64,000 nucleotides of DNA from an uncultured Lachnospiraceae bacterium (GTDB lineage: Bacteria > Bacillota > Clostridia > Lachnospirales > Lachnospiraceae), in assembly GCA_949948735.1 (NCBI GenBank), contig CATLGV010000005.1, positions 62,001-126,000 of the forward strand, in the 5' to 3' direction. This document shows positions 51,339 through 59,474 of the stretch, piece after piece. The translations under genes were made by a program, and so were the position numbers. The notes beneath the pieces were generated by a model that saw only the letters and a list, made by a program, of their open reading frames with translations, ran no database searches and had not been told where the DNA came from. Positions within the stretch are counted from its first letter, which is position 1, and every line of letters starts with the position of its first letter.

Positions 51339-53192
51339 CTACAAAATGACGTCTATGTCATATTTAACAAGCCAGTAATTGACCTGCAGCAGATAAGCCA
51401 GCAGCTGGGGCCCTGCCATTAGCTGTCCGTAGAAGGGCCTGCCATAGTCGGTGGGACATTGCAGGAACGCTTCCACTTTATGCAAATCCACAAGCATCCC
51501 AAGCGGTGCGCGGCTGTCCTTCAGCACCTTCAGAAGCTCTCTGCGCAGCAGCGCTTCATAGCCGGGGTCGTAGGTCTTGGGATAGGGGCTTTTGCGCCGG
51601 TAGAGCACCTCGTCAGGCAGCAGATCCTTTGCCGCTGCCCGCAGCAGCCCTTTCACAACGCCGTCCCTGCATTTCATGTGCCAGGGTACGTTCCACAAAT
51701 ATTCGACAATCCGGTGGTCGGCAAACGGCACGCGCGCCTCGAGCCCGGCGTGCATGCTGGTGCGGTCCATCCGGTCAAGCAGAGTCTGCATAAACCATTT
51801 CAGATTGAGATAAGAGATTTCCCGCCGCCGCTTCTCCTCTGCCGCTTCGCCGGGAAGCGCCGGCGTCTCGGAAACGGTCTGGCGATAGGCCTCCCGCGCG
51901 TATTCCTCCAGCGGCAGCTTCTCAAGAACGGCATCCTTTAAGAGGAGCGTTCGCGGGGAGAAATCCATCGACCACGGGAAGCAGTCTGCCGCAAAGCATT
52001 CTTTCTTATGGAACCACGGATAGCCGCCGAAGATTTCGTCCGCACATTCTCCGGTCAGCGTAACCTTGTGTGTTGCGGCAACCTTTTCGCAGAAATACAG
52101 CATGGAGGCTTCGACGTCCGCCATGCAGGGCAGATCCCGCGCATCCACGGCGGCGAACAGGTATGCATACAGCGCTTCGTTGGCGCATTCAAGGTAGTGA
52201 TGGCGTGTTCCGGCAAAGGCAACCATTTTGTCGACCCAGGGACGATCCTGGGAGGGCTGGAAGGCGTTTGCCTGAAAGTTGATATCGTTGTCCTTAAAGT
52301 CGAAGGAGTAGGTATCAAGCGTCTGGCCGGACTTTTTAAGCTCCTGACTGCACAGGGCGGTAACGAGGCTGCTGTCAATGCCGCCGGACAAAAAGGTGCA
52401 GATGGGTACGTCGGAGAGCATCTGGAGCCTGACGGCGTCAGTTACAAGCCAGCGCGTTTTTTCTACAGTCTGCTCCCAGCTGTCCTCGTGCGGGCGGCTT
52501 TCCAGCGTCCAGTAGGGAAGGACGCGCAGAGTGGAGCCGCAAAATTCCATCCGATGCCCCGGCAGCAGCTCGCGGACATTCTTAAAAACGCCCTTTCCGT
52601 AGGTCTTTGCAGGGCCAAGCCCAAAGACCTCGCACAAGCCTTCTCGGTCAACCTGCGCCCTGAAGCCGGGGTAGGCAAGAATACCCTTTAACTCCGATGA
52701 AAAAACCAGCGTGCCGTTAAAAAGGGTGTAAAACAAGGGCTTTACGCCCATGCGGTCCCGGAAGAGACAGAGCATATTCAGGCTTTCGTCCCAGATACAG
52801 AAGGCGAAAATGCCGTTGAGCTGCTTTACATAGTCCGCGCCGTGATAGAGGTATCCTGTGAGGATGACTTCCGTGTCGGAGGTGGTCGTAAATACGGCGC
52901 CCTCTTTTTCGAGGTCACGGCGCAGCGCGGGCATATTGTAGATTTCACCGTTGTAGACGATGGAGGCGCGGTGGTTTCCGTACTGCCTTGTCATGGGCTG
53001 CGCGCCGTTTTCAGGGTCGAGAATGGAAAGACGCACATGGGAAAGGCCGCAGAAGCGCGCAAGGAGCACATCGTCCCCGTCGGGGCCGCGGTGCTTCTGA
53101 CGGCGGTTCATATCCTGCAAAACAGCGTACCATCTGGAGGCGTCCTCGGTATAGTTTTGGTTAAAGTTGCTAAAGCCTGCAATTCCACACAT
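51339..53192 (-). CDS. asnB: Asparagine synthase (glutamine-hydrolysing), in dpa operon
   Basis: A 617-residue AsnB. The N-terminal glutaminase begins with the catalytic Cys (MCGIAGFSN) and has LSHVRLSILDPENGAQPM near 50. The synthetase domain carries the PP-loop FLSGGIDSSLVTAL near 268 and GECADEIFGGYPW near 385. It makes asparagine from aspartate, glutamine and ATP. It starts only 2 bp after dpaB, so it appears to belong to the sporulation dipicolinate operon; B. subtilis has a sporulation-linked paralogue (AsnO). A role in mother-cell metabolism is inferred. Confidence 0.94.
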   Translation of the reverse strand: MCGIAGFSNFNQNYTEDASRWYAVLQDMNRRQKHRGPDGDDVLLARFCGLSHVRLSILDPENGAQPMTRQYGNHRASIVYNGEIYNMPALRRDLEKEGAVFTTTSDTEVILTGYLYHGADYVKQLNGIFAFCIWDESLNMLCLFRDRMGVKPLFYTLFNGTLVFSSELKGILAYPGFRAQVDREGLCEVFGLGPAKTYGKGVFKNVRELLPGHRMEFCGSTLRVLPYWTLESRPHEDSWEQTVEKTRWLVTDAVRLQMLSDVPICTFLSGGIDSSLVTALCSQELKKSGQTLDTYSFDFKDNDINFQANAFQPSQDRPWVDKMVAFAGTRHHYLECANEALYAYLFAAVDARDLPCMADVEASMLYFCEKVAATHKVTLTGECADEIFGGYPWFHKKECFAADCFPWSMDFSPRTLLLKDAVLEKLPLEEYAREAYRQTVSETPALPGEAAEEKRRREISYLNLKWFMQTLLDRMDRTSMHAGLEARVPFADHRIVEYLWNVPWHMKCRDGVVKGLLRAAAKDLLPDEVLYRRKSPYPKTYDPGYEALLRRELLKVLKDSRAPLGMLVDLHKVEAFLQCPTDYGRPFYGQLMAGPQLLAYLLQVNYWLVKYDIDVIL

Positions 53193-53194
53193 AG

Positions 53195-53788
53195 CTACTG
53201 CCTTTCATAGTCTTTTAATATAGGCTGGTACTGCTTCTGTTCCAGAGCCATCTCCAGGGTCGGCACCAGGAGCGCGGTATGCGCGACTAAGGAGTTGGGC
53301 TTTTTTTCGTAATTATCCTGTCCAAAGGGCACAAAATAAATATTTTTGCTGTTACATAAAAGCCCGATGTTTTTGAGATTCATGCCAAGGCCGTCATTGG
53401 TCGAAATTGAAATGACAAGGGGCTTGTTGTTGCGCAGATGGGCTTTTGCGGCCATCAGCACAGGAGTGTCCGTGATGCCGTTTGCAAGCTTGGCAGCCGT
53501 GTTCCCGGTGCACGGCACAATGGCGAGAATATCCAGAAAGCCCTTTGGGCCGATGGGTTCGGCGCCCTCGATGCAGGTGACGGGATCCTTTCCGGTGATT
53601 TCTTTGATTCGCCGTATATATTGCTCGGGACTGCCGAAGCGGCTGGCAATTGTCTGGGAGGCGTCGGAGAGAATCGGGAAGACCTCTGCCTTCGCGTCCA
53701 CAAGCTTTTGCAGTTCGTCAAATGCTTTTTCATAGGTACAAAAGGAGCCTGTAAGGGCAATGCCGATTTTTTTCTCCTTCAAGTCCAT
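53195..53788 (-). CDS. dpaB: Dipicolinate synthase subunit B
   Basis: A 197-residue flavoprotein-like subunit (SpoVFB type). It has IGIALTGSFCTYEKAFDELQ at the start, EPIGPKGFLDILAIVPCTGN near 80 and AAKAHLRNNKPLVISISTND near 110. With DpaA it forms dipicolinic acid in the mother cell for export to the forespore, where it gives heat resistance. It follows dpaA by 57 bp and precedes asnB by 2 bp. Confidence 0.95.
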   Translation of the reverse strand: MDLKEKKIGIALTGSFCTYEKAFDELQKLVDAKAEVFPILSDASQTIASRFGSPEQYIRRIKEITGKDPVTCIEGAEPIGPKGFLDILAIVPCTGNTAAKLANGITDTPVLMAAKAHLRNNKPLVISISTNDGLGMNLKNIGLLCNSKNIYFVPFGQDNYEKKPNSLVAHTALLVPTLEMALEQKQYQPILKDYERQ

Positions 53789-53845
53789 GGGATACCCTCC
53801 TGTTTTTGCGGTTGCGGAATATGTTTTTGCGGCAGCGCAGTGCTG

Positions 53846-54727
53846 TCAGCTTCTGTTTGTCGGGAGGCCGCAGCATTTCAGAACGTACTGTACGAGGCGG
53901 GCGGCGCAGCTTTGGCTTGCGTATTTTCCCGGAAGGCCCGGACAGAACCGAATGTTCGTGCCAAGCATCCGGGCCGCGTCATAGTCTGCGCCGCTTTTGT
54001 TGGAAGCGATATCGATGATAATCGCGTTCTTCTGGACGTTTGCCAGACAGGGCTTTGTCAGAACACAGACCGGAACGGTGTTAAATATGTACTCAAAACG
54101 CCTGATATTTTGTCTGAGGCTTGAAAGATGGAAGGAGCCAAGACCCAGAGCGCCGGCCAGCGCAAGCTCCTGCTCATCATGTGAGCAGACCGTTACACAG
54201 GCGGAAAGCCCCTTCAATTTGTCGGCAAGGATTTTGCCGCATCTGCCGTAGCCCAGCACCAGCGTATTGCTCTGGTGAAGATTGGAGGGCTGGTGCAGGA
54301 GGGCCTCCAGCACAGCGCCCTCTGCCGTAGCTATGGCGTTAAAGAGGGTCAGGGGCTCATCGCGCATAAAATCATAGCAATTGATTTCCCGTTCCTCGCA
54401 GGTCCGCCGGAATTCTTCGGGAATAACGCCGCCAAATATTTTCTGATGCTTCCTGAGACACCGTTGAAGCTCGGAAATGCTGATTGGGTCAGCCGGTTCC
54501 TCACAGAACAGGCAGCCGTCTTTGATAAAGGGGATGCCGCCGATGACAACCTGGGCGCCCTCAAGCGCTTCCCTGACGGATGCGGCGTGGTATATTGCGG
54601 AATGTTTCTCGTCGGTAAGACCGGCGGCAGCGCAGCAGGCGACGCGGTAGCCTTTGTCTGCAAGTATGGGCGCCATGCGGGCAATGCGCCTGTCGCCGCC
54701 GATAATGGAAAAATCAAATTTTGTCAC
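53846..54727 (-). CDS. dpaA: Dipicolinate synthase subunit A
   Basis: About 293 residues, SpoVFA type. The N-terminal part begins KFDFSIIGGDRRIARMAP, and the Rossmann dinucleotide site is LVLGYGRCGKILADKL near 155. CPGLPGKYASQSCAARL near 265 matches the family end. GTG 54727 lies 6 bp after AGGAGG and is preferred over an earlier codon that includes that site. The proposed mother-cell promoter is just upstream. This gene marks the organism as an endospore former. Confidence 0.94.
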   Translation of the reverse strand: MTKFDFSIIGGDRRIARMAPILADKGYRVACCAAAGLTDEKHSAIYHAASVREALEGAQVVIGGIPFIKDGCLFCEEPADPISISELQRCLRKHQKIFGGVIPEEFRRTCEEREINCYDFMRDEPLTLFNAIATAEGAVLEALLHQPSNLHQSNTLVLGYGRCGKILADKLKGLSACVTVCSHDEQELALAGALGLGSFHLSSLRQNIRRFEYIFNTVPVCVLTKPCLANVQKNAIIIDIASNKSGADYDAARMLGTNIRFCPGLPGKYASQSCAARLVQYVLKCCGLPTNRS

Positions 54728-54762
54728 TGCAGTCCTCCTTTTCCACAACGATGGATACCTTA

Positions 54763-54793
54763 TAGATTATGTCGAATTGTGGGAAAGGGTGAC
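54763..54793 (-). promoter_or_regulatory. Sigma-K-like promoter of dpaA-dpaB-asnB
   Basis: On the minus strand GTCACC lies about 16-17 bp before CATAATCTA, which fits the CATANNNTA -10 of the late mother-cell sigma factor. It ends 36 bp before the dpaA start. The known spoVF operon of Bacillus is under this sigma factor. Confidence 0.6.
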
Positions 54794-54833
54794 TTGCGGC
54801 GGGGAGAAAAGATTCAGACGGGAGCGGGCGCTG

Positions 54834-56012
54834 TTACGGCGCCTGCTCCGCAAAGATTCGGACAGTCAGTCCCCTGCTGTCGTTTTCCAGCACCGCAGTC
54901 AGGTCGGCGCGGTTCAGCCATGCCAGCCCGGCGCTGTCTGTGCGCACATCCGGCTTCCAGTCGCCGCCCTTTTTTTGATTTACGATATGTATGGAGCAGG
55001 GCTGCCCCTTGCTGTCAAGGCCCGACAGCGTATATTGGGCCCGGATCCTTGGCGGGGCGTCCGCCGGGTACTCCTGTTCGTCGCAGGCGCCCGGAAGAAT
55101 GGCGCCCTGAAAATATCCGGTGTCGCAGTAACCGGTAAAAAACACGTGGTTCTTCTGGACGCCGCCCTCCGTGAAGGTCTCCGTACGCGTGATTATAACG
55201 CGGATGGAAAGTATTTCCCTGCGGCCGGACAGAAACTGTCGAATCGAAGCGAAAATACTTTCCTGCTGCTGCCGGTCAAAGCCGTGGCCCAGCCCCCGGA
55301 TAAGCTGTAGGCTGCATTGTCCCGGACGATAGCACTCCCTGGCGCGGATGGCATAGGAATAGTTTACAACGGGGTCGTCAAGCCCCTGCAGAAGCAGAAC
55401 GCTGCCCGTATAGGGCGCAAGCTCCAGATAGGGATCCATTCCGACGACAGTGTCATGGAACTGCTTTCCCAGCAGTGTGGGGCCGCAGTCGATGACATCC
55501 GGCACATTGTCCGGGTCATAGGAGGAGCCGCCAAGGCATCCCCTTCTGGCATGGTCGGGAATACAGAGGGCCGGATAAATCATAATCAGCCTTTGTATCT
55601 CATCCGCGCATCGGGCCGCGGTCAGGCCGGAGACAAAGCCGCCCTGGCTGAATCCGATAAGAATCAGTTCGTCCGCATTGACATAAGGCAGATGCTTTAC
55701 ATAGTCTTTGACGGTAATCAGGTCCTCGATTTCGCTTGGGATGGTCATGTCCACGGAAGCGCCGTCGCTTCTGTAACGCTCGTCCTCTCCCTGCCTTCCG
55801 CCGCCGCAGAAGCTAAAGCAAAAGGCTGCATAGCCCATTTGGGCAAATTCCTCACAGAAATCCGCTGTGTCAAGATAATTCCCCGTGAAGCCGTGGCTTA
55901 CGATTACGGCGGGGTATTTTCCGTTCCCGGAAGGGCTGGACGGGAGATACTGCGCGCCCCGTATCGTCAGGCCGTCCCGTTTGCAGGTAAAGGTCCGGTA
56001 ATTTGTCGTCAT
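54834..56012 (-). CDS. Alpha/beta hydrolase fused to a DUF3237-like domain
   Basis: About 393 residues. The hydrolase domain (1-250) has VIVSHGFTGNYLD near 38, the nucleophile elbow GFSQGG near 121, the acid in GLDDPV near 211 and the His in GLGHGF near 243, a complete triad. Residues about 255-390 form a DUF3237-like domain (GACDEQEYPADAPPRI, then VRTDSAGLAWLNRADLTAVL). The ATG at 56012 follows GGAGGG. The fused domain often binds small aromatic or carbonyl substrates, but the reaction here is unknown. Confidence 0.8.
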   Translation of the reverse strand: MTTNYRTFTCKRDGLTIRGAQYLPSSPSGNGKYPAVIVSHGFTGNYLDTADFCEEFAQMGYAAFCFSFCGGGRQGEDERYRSDGASVDMTIPSEIEDLITVKDYVKHLPYVNADELILIGFSQGGFVSGLTAARCADEIQRLIMIYPALCIPDHARRGCLGGSSYDPDNVPDVIDCGPTLLGKQFHDTVVGMDPYLELAPYTGSVLLLQGLDDPVVNYSYAIRARECYRPGQCSLQLIRGLGHGFDRQQQESIFASIRQFLSGRREILSIRVIITRTETFTEGGVQKNHVFFTGYCDTGYFQGAILPGACDEQEYPADAPPRIRAQYTLSGLDSKGQPCSIHIVNQKKGGDWKPDVRTDSAGLAWLNRADLTAVLENDSRGLTVRIFAEQAP

Positions 56013-56216
56013 ATTTTCCCTCCTGAAAAAGCGTCCGATTTTATTCATTATAATATAGAATGCGAGAGGAAACCAGCATTATTTGTCTGCCCTTTACCGT
56101 CCGTCCCGGCCGATGGAGTCATTTTCCGGTAAACTGAATAGTTCATGTAAAAAATGAAAAAATAAACAGCAGGACAAATTGTGGATGTGAAAGCAGCAGT
56201 GGCAGGAGGAGGCGGC

Positions 56217-57110
56217 ATGGGCGAAAAGAAGGAATACAGGCAGGCATATCTGACGGGAGAACGCGCGCTATTTCAGCAGGAAAATCTCCGTGTTATCGAT
56301 TCTGTTTTTGCGGACGGGGAATCCCCCTTGAAGGGCTGCAGGAATATCGAGCTGGCCGGCTGTATGTTCAAGTGGAAATACCCGCTGTGGTATGCAAAAA
56401 ATATTACGGTAAAAAACTGTACCTGGTTTGAGATGGGCAGAGCCGGTGTGTGGTATACCGACCATATCCGGGTGGAGGACTCTGCGATTGAGGCGCCGAA
56501 GAATTTCCGCCGCTGCCATGACGTGGCGCTCTGCAACGTATCGTTCCCCAACGCGGCCGAGACGCTCTGGAGCTGCGACGGCGTGACGATGGATCAGGTG
56601 GTGGCCAAGGGTGATTATTTCGCGATGAACAGCCGGCATATGGAGATACGGAATCTGACGCTCTACGGCAATTATTCCTTTGACGGGGGAAGGGACATAG
56701 AGATTCGCAATTCCCGCCTGCTGTCGCGGGACGCCTTTTGGAACAGTGAGAATGTGACGGTGTATGATTCGTTTGTCTCGGGGGAATTCCTGGGATGGAA
56801 CGCCAGGAATCTGACGCTGGTGGGCTGTACCGTCGAGAGCCTGCAGGGGATGTGCTACATCGATAATCTGGTGATGAAGAACTGCCGTCTGTTAAATACT
56901 ACGCTGGCCTTTGAATATGCCACGGTGGAGGCGGATATCGACGGACATATCGACAGCGTGATGAATCCGACAGGCGGGAGTATCCGGGCCGATTCCATTG
57001 GTGAGCTGATTATGGAGCGGGACAGAGTGGATCCAAGCAGGACAACGATCATCTGCCGCAGGGAATGCGCAGACGCGGAAGCGTCCGGGACACGGAAGGG
57101 GACTCGATAG
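56217..57110 (+). CDS. DUF3737-family beta-helix-like protein
   Basis: A 297-residue protein rich in short repeated strands: NITVKNCTWFEMG, VEDSAIEAPKNFRRC, IEIRNSRLLSRDAFWNSENV and LVMKNCRLLNTT. This is the DUF3737 pattern of a right-handed beta-helix. ATG 56217 follows AGGAGG; an upstream GTG lacks support. It ends 1 bp before patB, so the two are probably coupled. The function of DUF3737 is unknown; no signal peptide is seen, so it is cytoplasmic. Confidence 0.85.
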   Translation: MGEKKEYRQAYLTGERALFQQENLRVIDSVFADGESPLKGCRNIELAGCMFKWKYPLWYAKNITVKNCTWFEMGRAGVWYTDHIRVEDSAIEAPKNFRRCHDVALCNVSFPNAAETLWSCDGVTMDQVVAKGDYFAMNSRHMEIRNLTLYGNYSFDGGRDIEIRNSRLLSRDAFWNSENVTVYDSFVSGEFLGWNARNLTLVGCTVESLQGMCYIDNLVMKNCRLLNTTLAFEYATVEADIDGHIDSVMNPTGGSIRADSIGELIMERDRVDPSRTTIICRRECADAEASGTRKGTR

Positions 57111-57111
57111 T

Positions 57112-58326
57112 ATGGGAACTGGCATGGATGCACAAGGGCAAAGCATTGATTTTGACAGGGTTGTCAGCCGCGGCGGCACGTATTCCCTGAAATGGAATGT
57201 GGCGGACGGCGAGCTGCCGATGTGGGTGGCGGATATGGATTTCCCCACTGCGCCGCCGGTGCGGGAGGCCATTGAAAGGAGAGCCGCCCACGGGGTGTTC
57301 GGGTATACGGATGTCCCGGATAGCTGGTATCAGGCGTACGCGGACTGGTGGGCGCGGCGGCACCGGTTCGGGATGGAAAAGGAATGGCTGGTTTTCTGTA
57401 CCGGCGTTGTGCCGGCTGTTTCCAGCGTTATCAGAAAGCTGACGACGCCGGCGGAGAAGGTTCTGCTTCAGACGCCCGTTTATAATATCCTGTTTCATTC
57501 TATCCTGAACAACGGCAGACAGGTGCTGGAAAACCGGCTGGCGTATCGGGAGGGGCAGTACCGGATTGATTTTGCGGATTTGGAACGGAAGCTGGCCGAT
57601 CCGCAGACCACGTTGATGCTTCTGTGCAATCCCCATAATCCCACGGGAAACCTGTGGGATCAGGAAACGCTTGCCCGAATCGGGGAGCTCTGCAGCCGTT
57701 TTGATGTGACAGTGCTGTCAGATGAGATTCACTGTGATTTGACGGAGCCGGGCAGCAGCTATGTCCCGTTTGCGTCCGCTTCAGCGCTGTGCAGAGAGAA
57801 CAGCGTAACCTGCATCGCACCGACCAAGGCCTTTAATCTGGCCGGACTTCAGACGGCAGCCGTGATGATTCCCAATCCTGTGCTGCGCCATAAGGTGCGG
57901 CGCGCGCTGAATACGGACGAGGTAGCGGAGCCAAATGCATTTGCCGTGGACGCGGCCGTCGCGGCCTTCACGAAAGGAGCAGCATGGCTGGACGCGCTGC
58001 GGGCGTATATTTCCGGGAATAAAAAGCGGGCGGCGGCATTTATAGAGGAAGAGCTTCCGCAGATACGGGTGGTTCCCTCGCAGGCGACCTATCTGCTATG
58101 GCTGGATATAAGCGGTATATCGGAGCATGCAGGGGAGGCGGCCGATTACCTGCGCGCGAGAACAGGGCTGTACCTGTCTGCAGGCGAGCAGTTTGGCGGA
58201 AACGGCGGCGGGTTTCTGCGGATGAATATGGCCTGTCCGCGCGCTTTGGCAGAGGACGGGCTGCAGCGCCTGAAAAAGGGAATGACGGCGTACGCGGAGG
58301 CTCTGCAGAGCGGCACAAAAAAGTGA
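57112..58326 (+). CDS. patB: PatB/MalY-type cystathionine beta-lyase or aminotransferase
   Basis: A 404-residue class I/II PLP enzyme of the MalY/PatB group, which cleaves C-S bonds of cystathionine-like amino acids. WNVADGELPMWVADMDFP near 27 is the group signature; NPHNPTGNLWD near 180, VLSDEIHCDL near 207 and the PLP Lys in APTKAFNLAGLQ near 237 follow. It may also act as a regulator, as MalY does, but this cannot be read here. Confidence 0.9.
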   Translation: MGTGMDAQGQSIDFDRVVSRGGTYSLKWNVADGELPMWVADMDFPTAPPVREAIERRAAHGVFGYTDVPDSWYQAYADWWARRHRFGMEKEWLVFCTGVVPAVSSVIRKLTTPAEKVLLQTPVYNILFHSILNNGRQVLENRLAYREGQYRIDFADLERKLADPQTTLMLLCNPHNPTGNLWDQETLARIGELCSRFDVTVLSDEIHCDLTEPGSSYVPFASASALCRENSVTCIAPTKAFNLAGLQTAAVMIPNPVLRHKVRRALNTDEVAEPNAFAVDAAVAAFTKGAAWLDALRAYISGNKKRAAAFIEEELPQIRVVPSQATYLLWLDISGISEHAGEAADYLRARTGLYLSAGEQFGGNGGGFLRMNMACPRALAEDGLQRLKKGMTAYAEALQSGTKK

Positions 58327-58349
58327 TTTGCGCTTCGCGGCGGTCTTTG

Positions 58350-59159
58350 TCAATGAAGGGTATAATGCCTGCGGAAAGCGCCCGGCGCTTCCCCGTAATA
58401 CTTTTTGAAGGCCTTGGAAAACGCGTACCGGTCGGAAAACTGCAGCCGGGCCGCGATTTCGGACACGGTAAGACGTTCGTCGGAGAGCAGCCCAAGGCAG
58501 TATTCCATCCGCCGGCTGGTCATGTACTGCTTGGGGCTGTATCCGATATGCGCGTGAAAAAACTGAATAAAATATTTCTCACTCATGCCCATGAGGGCCG
58601 CCAGCTCCTTTACGGGGATGTTCTTTTCGATATGCGCTTCTATGTATGCCAGCAGGCAGTTAATTTTCTGCGGCGGTATTTTATCCGGCTGCGCATAAAA
58701 ACAGTCCTGCGTGCCCAGATAGGGAAACAGCTCTGCCAGAAACGAGAGGAAGAGCGCATACAGCCGCAGGGAGGCGGCGGTATTCTCACAGGCGTCCAGA
58801 TATGCCCTGCAAAATCGCTTTGAGGCTTGACGCACCGCATCCGCGGAATAAACGCCGGCGGAATTGCACTGTTTGAAAATATCGGGGCAGTTTCCCGCTT
58901 CAAGCGTAAAAAAGGTTACCAGGAAATTGCAGCAGTTCCCGTTACAGAAGGCGCTGTAGCTGTCTCCGGGGTGGAACAGTATGGCGTCGCCCGCGGAGGC
59001 GGCTATTCTTTTACCGTTGATTTCCAGAATAAGCGCCCCCTCATCAATATTCCATATGGTGTAATCGGTCTTGGTCTTGGCCTCGTGCCAATCGGCGTCG
59101 TGGCAGCAAAAGCGGCAGAATTTGATGCGCAGGGAAAGGCTGGCCGGCGTAAGTTCCAT
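58350..59159 (-). CDS. AraC-family regulator with cupin sensor domain
   Basis: A 269-residue regulator. Residues 1-150 are a cupin-like sensor with EGALILEINGKRIAA and GDAILFHPGDSYSAF. The C-terminal half has the two HTH units: IPVKELAALMGMSEKYFIQF near 190 and VSEIAARLQFSDRYAFSKAF near 240, followed by YYGEAPGAFRR. The ATG at 59159 is 9 bp after AAGGAG. It diverges from the GH2 gene across a palindrome-rich gap, and probably controls it in response to a sugar. Confidence 0.93.
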   Translation of the reverse strand: MELTPASLSLRIKFCRFCCHDADWHEAKTKTDYTIWNIDEGALILEINGKRIAASAGDAILFHPGDSYSAFCNGNCCNFLVTFFTLEAGNCPDIFKQCNSAGVYSADAVRQASKRFCRAYLDACENTAASLRLYALFLSFLAELFPYLGTQDCFYAQPDKIPPQKINCLLAYIEAHIEKNIPVKELAALMGMSEKYFIQFFHAHIGYSPKQYMTSRRMEYCLGLLSDERLTVSEIAARLQFSDRYAFSKAFKKYYGEAPGAFRRHYTLH

Positions 59160-59192
59160 GGCGTTGTCTCCTTATTATAAAAATGAGTTATT

Positions 59193-59223
59193 CTTAATTG
59201 ATACCTTTGTCAATTGAGGGTAA
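59193..59223. repeat. Degenerate copy of the CCTTTGTCAATTGAGGGTA palindrome
   Basis: CTTAATTGA then TACCTTTGTCAATTGAGGGTA is the same palindrome as at 59346 with part of the left arm missing. Its right arm equals the right end of the 278-bp element. Confidence 0.6.
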
Positions 59224-59280
59224 TTAAGCGTAAAGGTACAGGAATATCGTATCAGAGGATGTTAAAAAACACAATACTTT

Positions 59281-59307
59281 CGGACATGTTATCATACTAT
59301 CCGACAT
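59281..59307 (+). promoter_or_regulatory. Candidate AraC operator before the GH2 gene
   Basis: CGGACAT and CCGACAT are direct near-repeats 20 bp apart, the layout bound by AraC-type regulators; the second touches the -35 box. Confidence 0.4.
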
Positions 59308-59335
59308 TGAAAGCCTGTGCGGAAAGTCGTACGAT
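59307..59335 (+). promoter_or_regulatory. Promoter of the GH2 gene
   Basis: TTGAAA and TACGAT are 17 bp apart, with start near 59342, directly before the large palindrome. Transcript leader is about 130 nt. Confidence 0.55.
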
Positions 59336-59345
59336 ATAGGCAGCA

Positions 59346-59389
59346 ACCCTTAATTGACAAAGGGAGTATACCTTTGTCAATTAAGGGTA
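59346..59389. repeat. Large palindrome at the GH2 transcription start
   Basis: ACCCTTAATTGACAAAGG and CCTTTGTCAATTAAGGGT form an 18-bp perfect stem around a 7-base centre. It uses the same sequence as the MITE-like element ends. As RNA it would fold at the very 5' end of the transcript. Confidence 0.8.
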
Positions 59390-59474
59390 TGTAACTGCGG
59401 GAAACGCTTCCGGGGCTGCGTCCGCACGGCGCGCAGGCCGGCAAATGCAAAGACGTGCAGAAATGGGGTAAGAT

